From: an uncultured Collinsella sp.
GTDB lineage: Bacteria > Actinomycetota > Coriobacteriia > Coriobacteriales > Coriobacteriaceae
Length of the DNA: 8,916 nt
Reading direction: 5' to 3'
Assembly (NCBI GenBank): GCA_905211615.1
Contig: CAJMBB010000079.1
Coordinates: 1 to 8,916, forward strand
The notes under the pieces are model-generated. The model saw only the letters and a list, made by a program, of their open reading frames with translations, had not been told where the DNA came from and ran no database searches. Of this stretch, positions 6,309 through 8,916 are shown in pieces; the first letter of the stretch is position 1; each line of letters starts with the position of its first letter. Both the position numbers and the translations under genes were made by a program.

Positions 6309-7595
6309 ATGTCGGTCGATATAGCCACGTATGTCCACGATCTTGCCGTTGCCGCCAAGGCAGCGTCGGCCTCGCTTGCCACGGCGAGCGATGAACAGCG
6401 CCAGGAGGCCGTGCGCGCCATGGCCGCAGCACTGCGCAACGGTGTCGACTCCATCGTCGCCGCCAACGAGCTCGATATGTCCGCCGCGCGCGATGCGGGT
6501 ACCTCGGCCGGACTGCTCGATCGTCTGCTGCTGACGCCCGAGCGCGTCGAGGGCATGGCCGCCGGCCTGGAAAAGCTCGCCGAGCTGCCCGATCCCGTGG
6601 GCCGCGTGCTCGACCACCGCGTGCTTGCAAGCGGCGTGGACCTGACCCGTGTGAGTGTGCCGCTGGGCCTGGTCGCTATGGTCTACGAGGCGCGCCCCAA
6701 CGTGACGGCCGACGCCGCGGGCATCTGCATCCGCACCGGCAACGCCTGCATTCTGCGCGGCGGCTCGCTGGCCTATCACTCGTGTGCCATGATCGCCGAG
6801 CTGCTGGCCGATGCGCTCGAGGCCAAGGGCTTCCCGCGCGAGGCCGTGTCGATGATCGAGTCCACCGACCGCGAGGCCACTGGCGAGCTCATGAAGCTCC
6901 GCGGTATTGTCGACGTGCTCATTCCGCGCGGCGGTGCAGGCCTGATCCAGCGCTGCGTGCGCGAGTCGCTTGTGCCGGTGATCGAGACGGGCACGGGCAA
7001 CTGCCACATCTACGTGCATGAATCCGCCGACTTTGATAAGGCGCTCAACATTATCGTTAATGCCAAGACCCAGCGCGTAGGCGTGTGCAATGCCGCCGAG
7101 TCGCTGCTGGTCGACCGTGCTGTGGCCGATGCGTTTTTGCCCGCGGTCGTGGCCGTGCTGCATGACCACGGCGTGCTCATTCACGGCGACGAGGCAACCT
7201 GCGCCGCATGCGCCGATGCCGGGCTTGCCGAGGGCGACAACTACGTCGCCGCGACTGAGGAGGACTGGGGTCGCGAGTACCTGGCTCTCGAGATGAGCGT
7301 GAAGGTCGTGGCAAACGAGGACGAGGCCATCGCACACATCAATCGCTACGGCACGATGCACTCCGAGGCCATCGTTGCCGAGGACACGGATGCTTGCGAG
7401 TGCTTCCTCGATGCGGTCGATGCCTCGGCCGTGTACTCCAACGCCAGCACTCGCTTCACTGACGGCGGCGAGTTTGGCCTGGGCGCCGAGATCGGCATCT
7501 CGACCCAAAAACTCCACGCCCGTGGCCCCTTTGCCGCCGAGGCCCTCACCACCTACAAATACAAGCTCCGCGGCACCGGCCAGGTCCGCCCCTAA
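6309..7595 (+). CDS. proA: Gamma-glutamyl phosphate reductase
   Basis: The 428-residue product reduces gamma-glutamyl phosphate to glutamate-5-semialdehyde with NADPH, the second step of proline synthesis and the direct consumer of the ProB product. It is a full-length aldehyde dehydrogenase-superfamily protein. Family motifs are PLGLVAMVYEARPNVT (118-133), ILRGGSLA (148-155), LIPRGGAGLI (204-213), ETGTGNCHIYV (226-236), QRVGVCNAAE with the catalytic C260 (255-264), and NASTRFTDGGEFGLGAEIGI (378-397) followed by STQKLHARGP (398-407). ATG 6309 is supported by AGGAG (6292-6296) and, closer, GAAAGGG ending 6 nt upstream. It starts 112 bp from the divergently oriented hydrolase start and ends at a strong terminator, so it looks monocistronic. 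It is separated from proB by the hydrolase gene rather than forming a proBA operon. Confidence 0.97.
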   Translation: MSVDIATYVHDLAVAAKAASASLATASDEQRQEAVRAMAAALRNGVDSIVAANELDMSAARDAGTSAGLLDRLLLTPERVEGMAAGLEKLAELPDPVGRVLDHRVLASGVDLTRVSVPLGLVAMVYEARPNVTADAAGICIRTGNACILRGGSLAYHSCAMIAELLADALEAKGFPREAVSMIESTDREATGELMKLRGIVDVLIPRGGAGLIQRCVRESLVPVIETGTGNCHIYVHESADFDKALNIIVNAKTQRVGVCNAAESLLVDRAVADAFLPAVVAVLHDHGVLIHGDEATCAACADAGLAEGDNYVAATEEDWGREYLALEMSVKVVANEDEAIAHINRYGTMHSEAIVAEDTDACECFLDAVDASAVYSNASTRFTDGGEFGLGAEIGISTQKLHARGPFAAEALTTYKYKLRGTGQVRP

Positions 7596-7602
7596 ACCTA
7601 CC

Positions 7603-7641
7603 AAAAAGGGACAGGTTTATTTTGGCAGGTTTTATCTGCGG
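7603..7641. repeat. GGGACAGG-type intergenic repeat
   Basis: AAAAAGGGACAGG (7603-7615) begins 7 nt after the proA stop. It leads into two similar blocks, CAGGTTTATTTTGG (7612-7625) and CAGGTTTTATCTGCGG (7626-7641), directly before the proA terminator. The GGGAC box next to an A/T run recalls the TTTTTGGGACGGGGC core at 954-968. This looks like a remnant of a dispersed non-coding repeat; membership is inferred from the motif only. Confidence 0.4.
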
Positions 7642-7645
7642 TTTT

Positions 7646-7674
7646 GCCGGGCGACACGATCGCCCGGCTTTTTT
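7646..7674 (+). terminator. Rho-independent terminator after proA
   Basis: GCCGGGCGA (7646-7654) and TCGCCCGGC (7660-7668) form a perfect 9-bp GC-rich stem with the 5-nt loop CACGA, followed by TTTTTT (7669-7674). It ends the proA transcript, so the HD-domain gene 93 bp further on should have its own promoter. A possible -10 is TACGAT (7718-7723), without a convincing -35. Confidence 0.93.
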
Positions 7675-7766
7675 CTCCGCATAACTTTTTTGCCTTTCGG
7701 CTTGAGCCGCGGCGATATACGATAGTGACACCGTGTCCTAACATCGACTCACCTGGAGGTATTGCC

Positions 7767-8351
7767 ATGTCCCAGACGCTTTCCGCCGGAATCACCCGCG
7801 ACCGCGCGTTTGAACTGCTTAACGAGCACAACAAAGACCCGTTCCACATCACCCATGGCGAGACGGTCGAGGGCACCATGCGCTACTTTGCGCGCGAGTT
7901 CGACCCCGAGAACGAGGAGTTTTGGGGCATCGTCGGCCTGCTGCACGACTTGGATTGGGAGGAGCATGAGGACGACCCCATGAACCACACCATCTATGCT
8001 GCCGAGATTCTTAAGGGCGAAGGTGCGTCTCCCGAGCTCATTCGCGCCATCCAGACGCACACGTCGGACTTCAACACCTCGCTGCCCAAACCCGAGCTGC
8101 AGATGGAAAAGATCCTGTTTGCCTGCGATGAGCTCACCGGCCTGATCGGCGCCGCCGTCATCATGCGCCCGAGCAAGAGCGTTATGGACTTTACGACCAA
8201 GTCGCTCAAGAAGAAGTTCAAGGACAAGCGCTTTGCCGCCGGCTGCTCGCGCGAGGTCATCGAGCGCGGCGCGGAAATGCTCGGCTGGGATCTTGACACG
8301 CTCATTGAGCAGACGATCCTCGCCATGCGTGCAAGCATTCATGTCGAATAA
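7767..8351 (+). CDS. HD-domain protein, putative hydrolase
   Basis: The 194-residue product belongs to the HD superfamily of metal-dependent phosphohydrolases. Likely metal ligands are H30 (THGETVEGTM), the H60-D61 pair in GLLHDLDWEEHE, H74 (MNHTIYAAEIL) and D121 (FACDELTGL), with H98 (QTHTSD) also conserved-looking. It resembles the small predicted-hydrolase group (COG2316-like). The substrate is unknown, and no GTPase, RelA/SpoT or nucleotidyltransferase domain is attached. ATG 7767 is preceded by a near-perfect GGAGGT (7755-7760) at 6 nt, which rules out the upstream in-frame extension beginning at 7644 inside the proA terminator. The following gene starts 57 bp downstream on the same strand with no terminator between, so the two are probably cotranscribed. 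Confidence 0.88.
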   Translation: MSQTLSAGITRDRAFELLNEHNKDPFHITHGETVEGTMRYFAREFDPENEEFWGIVGLLHDLDWEEHEDDPMNHTIYAAEILKGEGASPELIRAIQTHTSDFNTSLPKPELQMEKILFACDELTGLIGAAVIMRPSKSVMDFTTKSLKKKFKDKRFAAGCSREVIERGAEMLGWDLDTLIEQTILAMRASIHVE

Positions 8352-8408
8352 TTTCCCTGCATAAATTCCTACCGGTCATTTATTACCTGCGGAAAGGAAG
8401 GTGCTTTT

Positions 8409-8916
8409 ATGAGCGATTTTACCCCTACGCCCACGCCGAGTTACAGCGGAAAGCTCCGCAACCATATGCTGATGGTACCCGAGTGCATCAACGAGTGCAG
8501 CGGCATCCGCATCTTCGGCAGAACGATCAAGTCCTTTGTCTTTTCCACTGACGTTGCCACCATCGCAAGCGTCAATGCCGATGCGGTGATTGCCGTTTAT
8601 CCCTTTACCCCGCAGCCGCGCATCGTGCGCGCCGTCATCAGCGTGGCGGATATGCCCGTGTTCTGCGGCGTCGGCGGCGGCTTCACGTCTGGCGCGCGCT
8701 CTGTCGCCCAGGCGATGGAGGCTGAGCACTGCGGCGCTTACGGCGTTGTGCTCAACGCGCCCGTTTCAGCCGATATCCTGCGCGACATCAAGTCGCACAT
8801 CGACATTCCGGTCGTGGCGACCATCGTCTCCGCCACGCAGGACACTGAGGCGCGTATTGCCGCAGGCGTCGACATTTTGAACGTCTCTGCCGCGTCGGAA
8901 ACGCCGCAGCTCGTCG
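8409..8916 (+). CDS. Conserved TIM-barrel-like protein of unknown function (3' partial)
   Basis: The frame is open from ATG 8409 to the right window edge, giving 169 visible residues. AGGAAGG (8395-8401) lies 7 nt before the start. Visible segments are MLMVPECINECSGIRIFGRT (20-39), VFSTDVATI (44-52), NADAVIAVYPFTPQP (56-70), MPVFCGVGGGFTSG (82-95), GAYGVVLNAPVS (109-120), IDIPVVATIVSA (131-142) and AGVDILNVSAASETP (152-166). The alternation of short hydrophobic strands with helices, the Gly-rich GVGGG loop and the late A-G-V-D-I-L-N-V strand fit a (beta/alpha)8 barrel such as those that bind phosphorylated substrates. I recall similar proteins in gut Firmicutes and Actinobacteria labelled only as hydrolases, without a proven reaction. 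The barrel end is missing, so catalytic residues cannot be judged. It probably shares a transcript with the HD-domain gene upstream. Confidence 0.8.
   Translation, partial: MSDFTPTPTPSYSGKLRNHMLMVPECINECSGIRIFGRTIKSFVFSTDVATIASVNADAVIAVYPFTPQPRIVRAVISVADMPVFCGVGGGFTSGARSVAQAMEAEHCGAYGVVLNAPVSADILRDIKSHIDIPVVATIVSATQDTEARIAAGVDILNVSAASETPQLV

Noticed and set aside
6126..7604. 492-codon - strand open frame opposite proA
   Set aside because: It is an antisense shadow of a full-length proA; the His/Gly/Ala-rich composition is typical of reversed GC-rich codons.

Overview
The window comes from a high-GC bacterium, most likely a gut Coriobacteriia member such as Collinsella. This rests on GC-rich third codon positions, a tRNA gene without an encoded CCA end, AAAGGG/GGAGG-type ribosome binding sites, GGGAC-rich intergenic repeats and the gene types present. 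The genus is an inference; no 16S gene or species marker is present. The region looks chromosomal. There is no transposase, integrase, phage gene, plasmid gene or CRISPR array.

Left part (1-1750): the 3' part of a PflX-type radical SAM protein gene, cut by the window edge, is followed by a cluster of GGGACGGGGC repeats that includes a perfect 18-bp inverted repeat. Next come a well-formed promoter, tRNA-Ala(CGC) and a strong terminator. The terminator runs almost directly into the ribosome binding site of a small gene for an uncharacterised coiled-coil, Ala/Pro/Lys-rich protein with one C-terminal membrane helix.

Middle (1751-7595): pncB (nicotinate phosphoribosyltransferase, NAD salvage) and proB (glutamate 5-kinase) lie on the + strand. 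A prolyl-aminopeptidase-like alpha/beta hydrolase lies on the - strand, and proA (gamma-glutamyl phosphate reductase) diverges from it on the + strand. proB and proA catalyse consecutive steps of proline synthesis and are usually adjacent; here a hydrolase of a proline-releasing peptidase family and about 0.3 kb of structured intergenic DNA separate them. The 4464-4777 gap between the convergent proB and hydrolase genes holds a 30-nt stem-loop, a 164-bp nested palindrome with a bidirectional terminator at its centre, and a degenerate tandem GGGAC-type repeat that runs into the hydrolase stop codon.

Right part (7596-8916): behind the proA terminator are a small HD-domain protein gene and, probably in the same transcript, the start of a conserved gene that looks like a (beta/alpha)-barrel protein. 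That gene is cut by the right edge and its function is not established.

No clearly new multi-gene system is visible. The strongest unusual signals are the nested palindrome, the family of GGGAC-box intergenic repeats, the split proB/proA arrangement with an embedded S33-type peptidase, and the tRNA-terminator-membrane protein junction.
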